The translations under genes were made by a program, and so were the position numbers. The notes under the pieces were generated by a model. The model worked only from the letters and a program-made list of their open reading frames with translations, ran no database searches and was not told where the DNA came from. 64,000 nucleotides of DNA from positions 1-64,000 of the forward strand of contig CAJJBB010000011.1 in the NCBI GenBank assembly GCA_905182305.1, in the 5' to 3' direction. Positions within the stretch are counted from its first letter, which is position 1. The number at the start of each line of letters is the position of its first letter. The DNA is from Flavobacteria bacterium MS024-2A. Its GTDB lineage: Bacteria > Bacteroidota > Bacteroidia > Flavobacteriales > Flavobacteriaceae. This document shows, piece after piece, positions 10,326 through 19,668 of the stretch.

Positions 10326-10430
10326 GATACCATCTTCCTTCTAAAATTCTTTTTTAATTTATTGAAAAATAAAATTAAGAAGCACTTTGGTAAAAGAAGA
10401 GAAAGTAATGTTCATTTAAGAATCTCTTAA

Positions 10431-10550
10431 CAAGAGAAAATTAAATACACTAAAGTAGCTAACGACATTGGCTTAACATTAAGTGCATTTGCACGATACA
10501 GTATGGCAAGAACAAGTGGAATTCTTAATCAAGTTAAAAAGGAATTCTAA
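10431..10550 (+). pseudogene. N-terminally truncated ribbon-helix-helix-like remnant
   Basis: Open frame QEKIKYTKVANDIGLTLSAFARYSMARTSGILNQVKKEF*, preceded by a stop with no plausible start; TAATG coupled to the next small ORF. Confidence 0.35.
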
Positions 10551-10672
10551 TGGAACAGATAACTATTGAAATACCCATCAAAATAAAGAAAGAACTAATG
10601 GCATTAGCACACGAAAAAGGATTGCTTTTAAATGAGTATTTAAATATTCTATTATTGAATAAAATACCATAA
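10550..10672 (+). CDS. Small ribbon-helix-helix-like protein (40 aa)
   Basis: MEQITIEIPIKIKKELMALAHEKGLLLNEYLNILLLNKIP*: beta strand then two helices, CopG/RHH-like pattern. Confidence 0.35.
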   Translation: MEQITIEIPIKIKKELMALAHEKGLLLNEYLNILLLNKIP

Positions 10673-10764
10673 AATGTATGCCAAGACATAAAGGTGGATC
10701 AAACCAACTAACCTTTACGGTAAAGGATAATGACGTTCTCTAAAAAATAGAATACTACTTTTTA

Positions 10765-10857
10765 TTATTGTTTCATTGAAAGACCAAACCAAATAACACC
10801 AAAACCACCAATCATCGTTAATACTGCGATTGATTTTAAGAAAATTATATTTTTCAT
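10765..10857 (-). CDS. Possible small single-TM protein (30 aa)
   Basis: MKNIIFLKSIAVLTMIGGFGVIWFGLSMKQ*, one hydrophobic helix. Confidence 0.35.
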   Translation of the reverse strand: MKNIIFLKSIAVLTMIGGFGVIWFGLSMKQ

Positions 10858-10929
10858 AGTCCAAAAATAATTTAAACAGCAGAAAAACAAAAATAAATCC
10901 TACCGCATTGAATTTATAATAACATTTCT

Positions 10930-10958
10930 GCCAGACATGCCTATAAAGCGAGTCTGGC
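10930..10958. terminator. Terminator-like hairpin
   Basis: GCCAGAC-N15-GTCTGGC stem followed by TGTTTTAT. Confidence 0.45.
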
Positions 10959-11071
10959 TGTTTTATACTAGTTACATTCCGTTAAGAACACAGGATAAGT
11001 TAATCCAAAGCTTATCAATACAAAGCGTACATTAGTTGTATAAAAAAAGCCCCCATTCCTGAGAGCCTTAG

Positions 11072-11145
11072 TGAAGCACGAGAGATTCGAACTCCCAATC
11101 GCTACATTCGTAGTGTAGTGCATTATCCAGTTATGCTAGTGCTCC
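11072..11145 (-). tRNA. tRNA-Arg(ACG)
   Basis: Minus strand GGAGCAC TA GCAT..ATGC, CTACA-CTACGAA-TGTAG anticodon arm (ACG), GGGAG-TTCGAAT-CTCTC T arm, GTGCTTC acceptor: full cloverleaf. Confidence 0.93.
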
Positions 11146-11206
11146 ATTAATATTTACTTTTTGTCTTTAATTTTGTCTTCAGTTATTCACTCTTTCCTTT
11201 ATTAAA

Positions 11207-11273
11207 AGTACTCAGCAGCTCTTTACCGTGTGAGCAGTTATCAAGTGCTCTATTCAGTTATACCAAGAGTACT
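11207..11273 (-). other. tRNA-like remnant (acceptor complement and D-arm-like part only)
   Basis: 7-bp complementary ends AGTACTC/GAGTACT 67 nt apart; D-arm-like GTATAACTGAATAGAGCAC resembles GCATAACTGGATAATGCAC of the neighbouring tRNA-Arg; no T loop. Confidence 0.35.
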
Positions 11274-12007
11274 ATGCATTGATTATCAATAAGTTAAGGG
11301 TGCTTAAACCTTATGTTAATATCAGAAGTACTCAAAAAAGTGCCCAAACGATATCTTTTCTTCCTTATTGGTTGGCAAATATAACACCCTTTTTAGGAAA
11401 TCCTATAGAATTTTAGATTGTCTTTAAAAGCCAATAAATGGATATAGTATTGCTCCCATATCTATATTAGTGTGGTTGGCAGAATAAAGGATTTTATTTT
11501 TATAATATCTTAAACTATTTGATAGAATTCAATTAGTTTAATGGGTCGATATCTAAAATTCTTCCCTGTATTATTTGTCCATAGTTATAGGAAAAGAATA
11601 GTAAAAAAAATAGTTATAATAATTTTTTCATTTTGAATTGATTTATGATTAATAAATTCAAACTTAAAGATATTTGTAGAAAATCACAAATCCCCAAACT
11701 TATTGACTAGGACGTTACTAGGGAAAAGAAAGTTCTCTGAAGTATGTACTGCTAAAATTACATAAGAAGAAAATTATAATGAGTCTTTCGATAAAATTAT
11801 GGAACTGGTCTCTTGGGCTAAATAATTATCATACCAAAAAAGGATCCTGAGGTTATTAAAATTAATTTTTACCACTAAAAACAAAAAAGATTTATGATAT
11901 TAGAAGAATACATAAAAGATAATAAAAGAACTGATTTTCTTGTTCTTGATTTTTTTTTATTCTAAAATACCTGAAAGATTTTTTCTAAAAAAAATAATTA
12001 TATAATT

Positions 12008-12391
12008 TTAAATTTTTAATCGTTTGAATATAGCAGGATTCTTTGCTCCTTTTTGTTTGAATTCAACGCTATCTTGACTGATTATTTTAAAAACATTTAA
12101 AGTCCCTTCGCCTACAAACTCCCATGTAATTTTCTGAGTCTCTCCATCGCGTTTTAAAACAAGATATTCCAAGGCTGGAATAAAAGGTGTGTCTTTTGTA
12201 GTCAGATAGGCTTTCATATTCAAAAATTCAATACAAATCTCTCCTCCTGAAACTTCAGTTTCACCACACCATTTTCCTCCGATAAGAAAGTTTGGATCTA
12301 TTTCGGATTCCGAATTAGCATTACAACTCAATAATAGAAAAATGAGAAGTGACAATGAAATATTTTTCATTAATAATAATTTAAAAATCAA
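12008..12391 (-). CDS. Small lipoprotein, unknown function
   Basis: Likely start MKNISLSLLIFLLLSC with lipobox, then a soluble domain. Confidence 0.6.
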   Translation of the reverse strand: MIFKLLLMKNISLSLLIFLLLSCNANSESEIDPNFLIGGKWCGETEVSGGEICIEFLNMKAYLTTKDTPFIPALEYLVLKRDGETQKITWEFVGEGTLNVFKIISQDSVEFKQKGAKNPAIFKRLKI

Positions 12392-12521
12392 ATATAATAA
12401 ATACTATAATGAATCAAAGATTTTTTTTTTAAGTAAGGTAAGAGTAATAATATTACTTATACTGAGCGTTGAATAATAAATGTTTTTACACGAAAAAAGT
12501 ATTGGCGTCAAACCTATTTAA

Positions 12522-13862
12522 TTAAAATGAGCGATAATTACCACTTAAAAATGCATTGGCTTCTTCTTCTTTAAAACGAGTTTTTTCATTATCCCAATGA
12601 AGTGTTTTCTTAGGAAAACGGCCTGCTATAACTCCTAATAAAATTGTTTCTGTAAGCCTTGCTGAATATGAAAAAGGTGCTGAAGCTTTGTCAGTTCCAA
12701 GACAGGCATCTACAAATTGATGATAATGCTTGGGAGCATCGCGCTCATAGTCATTTTTACTATTCCCTAAACTATTATATGGATCAAATGCTGAAACATC
12801 TATTTCCTTGTATTCACCATCTATAATTAAGCGTGGCAATTCCATGAAATGAGGTAATAATAAACGCCCTTTTTCGCCAATGAACATAGCCCCTTGTAAT
12901 GGAAGTTTATCTTTCTTAGGAAGCTTTAAATCTTTGTGTTTTTTTGGAGCGCCAGGACCGTCAGACCATATCCAAGTAAGAGTATCGTCTGTAAAATTAG
13001 TTCCAGGAAAAGTATAAGTGACATTATTGTTTTCCGGGAAACCAAAACCATTTGGTTTACGGCAATTATTTGTTATTGTCAATGGCACGTCAAGCGCAAG
13101 TGCATTATATGGTGTATCAAAAATATGAACTCCCATATCCCCTAAAGTTCCACAGCCATAGTCAACAAGTTTTCGCCAATTTCCGGGATGGTAAACTGTC
13201 TCTTTATATGGTCGCTCTGGAGAAGTCCCTAACCATAAATCCCAATCTAAATGTTCAGGAACTAAATCTTCACCTTTTGGTTCTGGTCCATCGTAACCCC
13301 AGTTTTTTGGAGACCATGCCCGCACAGTATGCACTTTTCCAATTATACCTGATTGAATTAGAAGAGTCGCTAATTTATAATCATAAAAGGAATGTACCTG
13401 AATACCCATTTGGGTGACAAGATTTTTCTCTTCAGCAATTTTACGCATTTCACGTGCTTCAGAAACAAAATGTGTTAAAGGTTTTTGACAGTATACTGGC
13501 TTATCCATTTTCATCGCCATCATTGAAACTGGAGCATGGGTATGATCTGGTGTAGAAACAACTACAGCATCTATATCTTCTCTCATCTCTGTTAAAAGAG
13601 TTCTATAATCAGTATAGGTTTTTGCGCCAGGATGAAGAGCTTTTGCAGCGTCCAGGTTTTTAGAATCTACATCACAAAGTGCCACAACATCCACTAAAGC
13701 ATGTGAAGAAATTGATGCTAAGTCAGCAGCTCCCATTCCACCTACTCCAACGTGAGCAGTTCTTAGACGTTTATTGTCTTTAGTTAATGCGAATAACGAA
13801 TTCGGAAATAATGCTGTTGATGCCAATGCTGCTGAAGTTTTTAAAAAATCTCTTTTTTTCAT
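12522..13862 (-). CDS. Gfo/Idh/MocA-family oxidoreductase, exported (Tat-like leader)
   Basis: MKKRDFLKTSAALASTALFPNSLFA leader, VGVGGMGAADLASI Rossmann motif, VVSTPDHTHAPVSMMAMKMDKPVYCQKPLTH. Confidence 0.9.
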   Translation of the reverse strand: MKKRDFLKTSAALASTALFPNSLFALTKDNKRLRTAHVGVGGMGAADLASISSHALVDVVALCDVDSKNLDAAKALHPGAKTYTDYRTLLTEMREDIDAVVVSTPDHTHAPVSMMAMKMDKPVYCQKPLTHFVSEAREMRKIAEEKNLVTQMGIQVHSFYDYKLATLLIQSGIIGKVHTVRAWSPKNWGYDGPEPKGEDLVPEHLDWDLWLGTSPERPYKETVYHPGNWRKLVDYGCGTLGDMGVHIFDTPYNALALDVPLTITNNCRKPNGFGFPENNNVTYTFPGTNFTDDTLTWIWSDGPGAPKKHKDLKLPKKDKLPLQGAMFIGEKGRLLLPHFMELPRLIIDGEYKEIDVSAFDPYNSLGNSKNDYERDAPKHYHQFVDACLGTDKASAPFSYSARLTETILLGVIAGRFPKKTLHWDNEKTRFKEEEANAFLSGNYRSF

Positions 13863-13872
13863 AAACTGATAA

Positions 13873-14631
13873 TTATAATTTTTTTATTTTGATATTTCTA
13901 AACCATAAATCACTTCCATGATCTTGGAATCCAATAAAACCTGATCTAAATTTACCATAATCTGGTAAATTATCCCATTTACCAGAATTCTTTTTTTTAT
14001 ACCATTCTTCAGACCAGGGAACAAATGATAGTACTTCTTTGCCATTAAGCCAGTATTCTACTTTCTCCTGAGTGAAAATAATTCTTGAATTGTTCCATTC
14101 ACCGGCAGGATTTAATTCTTTTTTTGAAGGGTCTGCTGGAAACATTGCATAATCAGAAGCTGTTTGTTGAAGTGGATGAAGTTTCGAAGGATTTTCAAAA
14201 CCAACACTCATATTATAATCAACTAAATCATGAATTAAAGCATAATTCTCATCATCTATAAGTTGGTATTCTGGTGCTACTTCTTGAGCCCCTCCATACC
14301 CTTCTCTAATGTGATACAAAATCCCACTATTACCTCCCATTGGAATTTTCCATTCTACATACAATTCAAAATCATCAAAGGCTTCTGCTCCATAAATTAT
14401 ATCTCTACTGCCTTTATAGTCATAATCTTCTTCTAAAATTTGTGTGGTATTAAAAGTTAATACATTGCCAATGATCTTCCATCCAGGAGGCATGGAATCA
14501 CCATTGTATGCACGCCACCCATCAGTGGAAGAACCATCAAAAACATAGTCCCAGTACTCCACTGGTTTTGTGTTAAATTGACAACCAACTAAAGAAAAAA
14601 TAATTATTAAATAAAAAATAGCTTTAATCAC
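13873..14631 (-). CDS. DUF1080 (3-keto-disaccharide hydrolase-like) lipoprotein
   Basis: IFSLVGCQ lipobox; FDGSSTDGWRAYNGDSMPPGWKIIGNVL, EWKIPMGGNSGILYHIREG, GFIGFQDHGSDLWFRNIKIKKL. Confidence 0.88.
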   Translation of the reverse strand: MIKAIFYLIIIFSLVGCQFNTKPVEYWDYVFDGSSTDGWRAYNGDSMPPGWKIIGNVLTFNTTQILEEDYDYKGSRDIIYGAEAFDDFELYVEWKIPMGGNSGILYHIREGYGGAQEVAPEYQLIDDENYALIHDLVDYNMSVGFENPSKLHPLQQTASDYAMFPADPSKKELNPAGEWNNSRIIFTQEKVEYWLNGKEVLSFVPWSEEWYKKKNSGKWDNLPDYGKFRSGFIGFQDHGSDLWFRNIKIKKL

Positions 14632-14764
14632 AGTGAATTTTTGTGTCTTTAAAATTCAAAACTAATGAATTATTATATTGAATTTTAGAAAAAAAAGTGT
14701 TTTATTCATTATTAAAAGAAAGAAATTTTATTCATTTATTTATCATTAAATATAGATAATGTTT

Positions 14765-14772
14765 TATATTTG
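14765..14772 (+). promoter_or_regulatory. Bacteroidota -7 box TATATTTG upstream of OmpA-family gene
   Basis: TAnnTTTG match 20 nt before ATG 14792. Confidence 0.5.
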
Positions 14773-14791
14773 TTATGCAAATAACTCAATT

Positions 14792-16126
14792 ATGAAATTA
14801 ATTAAATTGTCATTATTACTATTTATTTTTATAACTAGTACTTTTTATTCATCAGCGCAAACTGCTGAAAATCCGTGGGCAATATCTGTCGGTATAGACC
14901 TCATTAATGTTCAAGGTGATGATATAGACTCCGGATTAAACTTTGGCGCACCCGCCTTAAGCTTATCGCGCTACTTAGGTGTAGGATTCTCCTTAGGAGC
15001 ACAGTATTCTCTTAATAATATAAAAAACACTCCTGAAGACCTTGGCTATTCATCTATCGATGGTGTAGTGAAATATAACCTTTCTGACGGTAAAATATCA
15101 CCCTATTTATTCGCTGGATTTGGAGTTTCTAGATTCTCTACTAATGCTGATAATGAAGGTTTACTCCCATCAAAAGAAACCAGTAGAACTGGACTTGGTG
15201 GTATTGGAGTGAACTTTGATTTAAATGATAAACTTGCTATTAATGTGAGTGCTTCTTATAGATCAGACATAGAAGGAGATGGGTATAATCATCTTCAACA
15301 TATTGTAGGATTGAGTTATAGTTTTGGTGCTGGTGATGCTGACAAGGATGGTGTTTCTGATGAAAAAGATGAATGTCCAGATGTACCTGGTTTAAAAGAA
15401 TTTAACGGATGTCCAGATTCTGATGGAGATGGTATTCCTGACAATAAAGATCGTTGTCCAGAAGAAGCTGGAACAGAGGCTTTACAAGGCTGTCCTGATG
15501 GTGATGGTGATGGTGTAGCTGATATTGACGATATATGTCCAGATATTGCTGGTATGGCAGAAATGAACGGATGTCCTGATACCGATAGTGACGGTGTTTC
15601 TGACAACGAAGATAAATGTCCTGAAATAGCAGGAGATATTGCTAACGGAGGATGTCCATGGGCGGATACTGATGGTGATGGTGTTGCTGATAAGGATGAT
15701 AAATGTCCAGATGTTGCTGGTACAGTTGCAAATAATGGTTGTCCTGACGAACCTACTGGATTAGTTGACTTTATTGGAAGCGATAACAATAAAGTGCTTT
15801 TTAATGCTAGTAGTAGTAAGCTAGACTCTGGAGATAAAAAAATCTTAGACTCACTGAAAGCTATATTGGATCAATATCCTAATGCAAATATCATCATTGA
15901 AGGTTATGCTTCAAGTGATGGTAGTTCTAAATACAATATGAAACTATCAGAGCAGCGTGCCGCATCTGTTAAGGTTTATTTAGAGTCTATTGGTATTGAT
16001 TCTGCAAGATTACAAACAATTGGATTTGGTGAAAGTAAATTATTAGGCGACAATAGTACTGCTAAAGGAAGGGCTAATAGTAGAAGAGCTAAAATTAATA
16101 GAAGTGCTAGCGTTTCAATTAATTGA
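14792..16126 (+). CDS. OmpA-family outer membrane protein: beta-barrel, thrombospondin type 3 repeats, OmpA C-terminal domain
   Basis: Start moved to MKLIKLSLLLFIFITSTFYSSAQ; about five DxDxDGvxDxxDxCPdvaG repeats; FNASSSKLDSGDKKILDSL...IIEGYASSDGSSKYNMKLSEQRAASVKVYL. Confidence 0.92.
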   Translation: MKLIKLSLLLFIFITSTFYSSAQTAENPWAISVGIDLINVQGDDIDSGLNFGAPALSLSRYLGVGFSLGAQYSLNNIKNTPEDLGYSSIDGVVKYNLSDGKISPYLFAGFGVSRFSTNADNEGLLPSKETSRTGLGGIGVNFDLNDKLAINVSASYRSDIEGDGYNHLQHIVGLSYSFGAGDADKDGVSDEKDECPDVPGLKEFNGCPDSDGDGIPDNKDRCPEEAGTEALQGCPDGDGDGVADIDDICPDIAGMAEMNGCPDTDSDGVSDNEDKCPEIAGDIANGGCPWADTDGDGVADKDDKCPDVAGTVANNGCPDEPTGLVDFIGSDNNKVLFNASSSKLDSGDKKILDSLKAILDQYPNANIIIEGYASSDGSSKYNMKLSEQRAASVKVYLESIGIDSARLQTIGFGESKLLGDNSTAKGRANSRRAKINRSASVSIN

Positions 16127-16154
16127 AAATACATATCTTATTTAAATAATAATT

Positions 16155-16182
16155 AAACCCCTCTTATTGTGGGGTTTTTTTT
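16155..16182 (+). terminator. Rho-independent terminator after OmpA-family gene
   Basis: AAACCCC-TCTTATTGT-GGGGTTTTTTTT. Confidence 0.85.
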
Positions 16183-16214
16183 ATATTTAAACATCTCAAT
16201 TAAACCTATTTAAA

Positions 16215-17702
16215 ATGAAAAAGTCTTTATCCTATTTGACAATATCATTATTAATATCATTTTACTCTATTGCTCAAAACAGAGAGATACCCATTGACAC
16301 AATTGTCGTTACTAATCATTCTACAACCATAAAAGGAAAAAATGTAAGTTATCAAGCACAAACCGGAATGCAACCAGTATGGAATCAAGAAGGAAAAGCA
16401 GTCGCTACCCTCTTTTATACTTATTACAAAAGAACAGATATTAAGAAAGGTAGTGAAAGACCTTTGATTTTTTCATTTAATGGAGGTCCTGGTTCTGCTT
16501 CAGCTTGGATGCATTTAGCCTATACTGGTCCGAAAATATTAAATATAGACACTGAAGGTTACCCTTTGCAACCATATGGCTACAGGAGTAACCCTAATTC
16601 AATTATAGATGTTGCTGACATTGTTTTTATTAACCCTGTAAACACAGGATACTCAAGAATTATTGAAAATGAAGGAAAAAAAGAAGAGGGTAAAACCTTT
16701 TTCGGTATAAATGAAGATGTGAAATATTTAGCTGAATGGCTAAATACTTTTGTAAGTAGAAAAAAACGCTGGGAATCTCCTAAATACCTTATTGGAGAAA
16801 GCTATGGAGGAACTCGAGTAATGGGTCTCTCAGCTGCACTACAGGAAAGACAATGGATGTATATTAACGGAGTTATTATGGTATCACCTGCTGATTATAA
16901 GGTGATTCGTGTTGGAGGACCTGTTTCTTCAGCATTAAACCTTCCTTACTATGCAGCAGCAGCTTGGTTTCATAAAAAATTAAAGCCTGCTTTACAACAA
17001 AAAGATTTAACGGACATGCTGCCTGAGGTAGAACATTTTACCATTAATAAATTAATTCCAGCACTTGCTAAAGGAGGATTTATTAGCGCAGAAGAAAAGT
17101 CTATAATTGCTTCAAAAATGGCTGACTATTCTGGCTTATCTGAGAAGTCAATAATTAATAATAATCTAGATGTACCCACGGGTTTCTTTTGGAAGGATTT
17201 ATTAAGAGATGAAGGAAAAACTATTGGAAGGTTAGATTCCAGGTACCTAGGCATTGATCGAAAAGATGCAGGTATACGCCCAGATTACAGTCCAGAACTA
17301 ACCTCATGGCTGCACTCGTTTACTCCAGCAATTAACCATTACATTCAAAAAGAATTAAACTTTGAAACTGATATTAAATACAATATGTTTGGGCCTGTAC
17401 GTCCATGGAATAATGAAAATGATAATACTCGTGAAGATTTAAGAAGAGCTATGGCTGAAAATCCCTACATGAAAGTATTGTTTCAGTCAGGATACTACGA
17501 TGGTGCTACTACTTATTTTAATGCAAAATATACAATGTGGCAGGTTGATCCAAGCGGAAAAATGAAAGATCGCTTTTACTTTGAAGGATACAGGAGTGGA
17601 CATATGATGTATTTAAGAAATGAAGATCTTATTAAAGCTAATGAGGACATTCGAGAGTTTATTAAAAATACAGCTTCAAATGGAGAGCCTGCTAAATACT
17701 AG
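16215..17702 (+). CDS. S10-family serine carboxypeptidase-like protein
   Basis: Signal peptide; FSFNGGPGSASAWMH, YLIGESYGGTRVMGL, LFQSGYYDGATTYFNAKY, SGHMMYL. Confidence 0.88.
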   Translation: MKKSLSYLTISLLISFYSIAQNREIPIDTIVVTNHSTTIKGKNVSYQAQTGMQPVWNQEGKAVATLFYTYYKRTDIKKGSERPLIFSFNGGPGSASAWMHLAYTGPKILNIDTEGYPLQPYGYRSNPNSIIDVADIVFINPVNTGYSRIIENEGKKEEGKTFFGINEDVKYLAEWLNTFVSRKKRWESPKYLIGESYGGTRVMGLSAALQERQWMYINGVIMVSPADYKVIRVGGPVSSALNLPYYAAAAWFHKKLKPALQQKDLTDMLPEVEHFTINKLIPALAKGGFISAEEKSIIASKMADYSGLSEKSIINNNLDVPTGFFWKDLLRDEGKTIGRLDSRYLGIDRKDAGIRPDYSPELTSWLHSFTPAINHYIQKELNFETDIKYNMFGPVRPWNNENDNTREDLRRAMAENPYMKVLFQSGYYDGATTYFNAKYTMWQVDPSGKMKDRFYFEGYRSGHMMYLRNEDLIKANEDIREFIKNTASNGEPAKY

Positions 17703-17708
17703 TATGGT

Positions 17709-18614
17709 TTAAACATCACAACGCCTTATACTATCGGCAAGAGAATCAAAACCATTATTTTCTTTATTAAGTGGAATAAATTCTTGTGCAACAATTCCTT
17801 TAAAACCAGTGGCTAAAATAGCTTTCATAATTGCAGGGTAATACAACTCTTGGGATTCATCTATTTCATTTCTCCCAGGTACACCAGCAGTGTGATAATG
17901 TCCATAATACATATGATTTTCTCTTATGGTGTGAATTACATCTCCTTCCATTATTTGCATATGATAAATATCATATAATAACTTGAAGTTTTCAGAGGAT
18001 AATTCTTTACAGAGAGTCACGCCCCATTTAGAGTTATCACACATATAATCACTATGGTCAACTTTAGAATTTAAAAGTTCCATGTGTAAAATGATACCGT
18101 ATTCTTCTGCAATAGGGAGGATTTGATTTAACCCCTTTATGCAATTCTCTATTCCCTCTTCGTCACTCATACCCCTTCTATTTCCGCTAAAACAAATTAG
18201 ATTTGTCCAACCTGCTTCGGAAACTAATTTAATATGTCGAACATAGTGTGTGATAAGATCTTTATGAAATCTCTCATCACACCAACCATTTGTAAGACTT
18301 CGAGTAGATTTTCCTTCCAAATCTCCATAACACATTGTTGATGAAAGACCATGTTTCTTTAAAATATCCCAGTCTTCAGCTCCAATCAAATCAATTCCTG
18401 CTAAACCCATTTTTTTTGCTTCACTAGCCAAAATTTCTAGAGGTATTTCTCCATAACACCATTGACAAACAGATTGATTAATATTACCTTTTAGTGGATG
18501 CGCATCAGACAAAGACTCATGTGATGATGCTAAATTAGGAAGTGCCATAGCACTTGAGCCAAGAGCCATTGCTTTAATGGCTTTTCTTCTATTAATCTTA
18601 GAACTACTACCCAT
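17709..18614 (-). CDS. Hydroxypyruvate isomerase-like / sugar phosphate isomerase-epimerase TIM barrel with Tat-like leader
   Basis: NRRKAIKAMALGSSAMALPNLAS leader; INQSVCQWCYGEIPLEILASEAKKMGLAGIDLIG, LLYDIYHMQIMEGDVIHTIRENHMYYGHYHTAGVPGRNEID. Confidence 0.87.
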   Translation of the reverse strand: MGSSSKINRRKAIKAMALGSSAMALPNLASSHESLSDAHPLKGNINQSVCQWCYGEIPLEILASEAKKMGLAGIDLIGAEDWDILKKHGLSSTMCYGDLEGKSTRSLTNGWCDERFHKDLITHYVRHIKLVSEAGWTNLICFSGNRRGMSDEEGIENCIKGLNQILPIAEEYGIILHMELLNSKVDHSDYMCDNSKWGVTLCKELSSENFKLLYDIYHMQIMEGDVIHTIRENHMYYGHYHTAGVPGRNEIDESQELYYPAIMKAILATGFKGIVAQEFIPLNKENNGFDSLADSIRRCDV

Positions 18615-18637
18615 AATATTTATATTTATTAATGTAA

Positions 18638-19657
18638 TTAAAAAACTTCATTTATTTTTTTCTCCCAGTTCCAAGAACTTAAAAGAGCCTGTTCAAGAGT
18701 ATATTTAGGCTTCCACCCTAGATTATTCATTATTTTAGAAGTATCTGCATAGGCTGAAATAGTGTCTCCTTGACGTGGTTCTACAATTTCATATGGTACT
18801 TTTTCACCAGTGACTGATTCAAAAGCTTTAATAAGTTGTAAAACACTAATTCCTTTACCTGTTCCTACATTATACACTTCACAAGAGGCTTTATTTTTGG
18901 AACTTATTAAATAATTTAAGCTCTCAATATGAGCTTCAGCTAAGTCTATAACATGAATGTAATCTCGAATACAAGTGCCATCAAGAGTATCATACTCTGC
19001 CCCAAATACTTTTAAAATTGAACGTTTACCAATCACAGTTTGTGTTAAAAAAGGAATCAGATTTTGAGGAATTCCTTGAGGATACTCGCCTATTTTAGCA
19101 GAAGAATGAGCTCCTATAGGATTAAAATAACGAAGTAGAATAGCATTAAAATTTTCATTTGCCAAGCAACAATCTTGTATAATTTGCTCTCCCATTTGCT
19201 TTGTATTTCCATAGGGTGAATAAGCTCTTTTTAATGATGCATTCTCATCTATAGGTAATATGTCTGCTTGACCATACACTGTACATGAAGAACTGAAAAT
19301 AAACGGGATGGAATTCTTAGTTGCTTGTTTCAATACATTAAACAAACCTCCAATATTATTTTTATAATATTTTAAGGGTTCTGAAACACTTTCACCAACC
19401 GATTTGTAAGCTGCGAAATGAATTATACCCTGAAGGTTAGAATGTTCAGAAAACAAACGTTCCATTTGACCTTCATTACAAACGTCCAAAGCTTCAAAAT
19501 GAGGTTGTTTTCCAGTAATATCCTCAATACCTTCCAAAACCTGTATTGAAGAATTTTCTAGATTATCTACACATATGACTTCGTGTCCTTGCTCAAGTAA
19601 TAGAACGGTAACATGTGAACCAATATAGCCCAAACCGCCTGTAATTAGTATTTTCAC
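18638..19657 (-). CDS. galE: UDP-glucose 4-epimerase
   Basis: MKILITGGLGYIGSHVTVLLLEQGHEVICVDNLENSS, YSPYGNTKQMGEQI, RYFNPIGAH. Confidence 0.95.
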   Translation of the reverse strand: MKILITGGLGYIGSHVTVLLLEQGHEVICVDNLENSSIQVLEGIEDITGKQPHFEALDVCNEGQMERLFSEHSNLQGIIHFAAYKSVGESVSEPLKYYKNNIGGLFNVLKQATKNSIPFIFSSSCTVYGQADILPIDENASLKRAYSPYGNTKQMGEQIIQDCCLANENFNAILLRYFNPIGAHSSAKIGEYPQGIPQNLIPFLTQTVIGKRSILKVFGAEYDTLDGTCIRDYIHVIDLAEAHIESLNYLISSKNKASCEVYNVGTGKGISVLQLIKAFESVTGEKVPYEIVEPRQGDTISAYADTSKIMNNLGWKPKYTLEQALLSSWNWEKKINEVF

Positions 19658-19668
19658 AATATTTTATT

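Noticed and set aside
11207-11273. Functional second tRNA beside tRNA-Arg
   Set aside because: Acceptor-like ends pair, but there is no TTCRA T loop and no paired anticodon stem; treated as a remnant only.
12936-13417. Plus ORFs 12936..13145 and 13052..13417
   Set aside because: Antisense to the Gfo/Idh/MocA gene, no recognisable domain.
15316-15789. 157-aa antisense ORF rich in S/P (SGHLSSLSATPSPSVS repeats)
   Set aside because: Mirror of the TSP3 calcium-repeat codons in the OmpA-family gene; no independent coding evidence.
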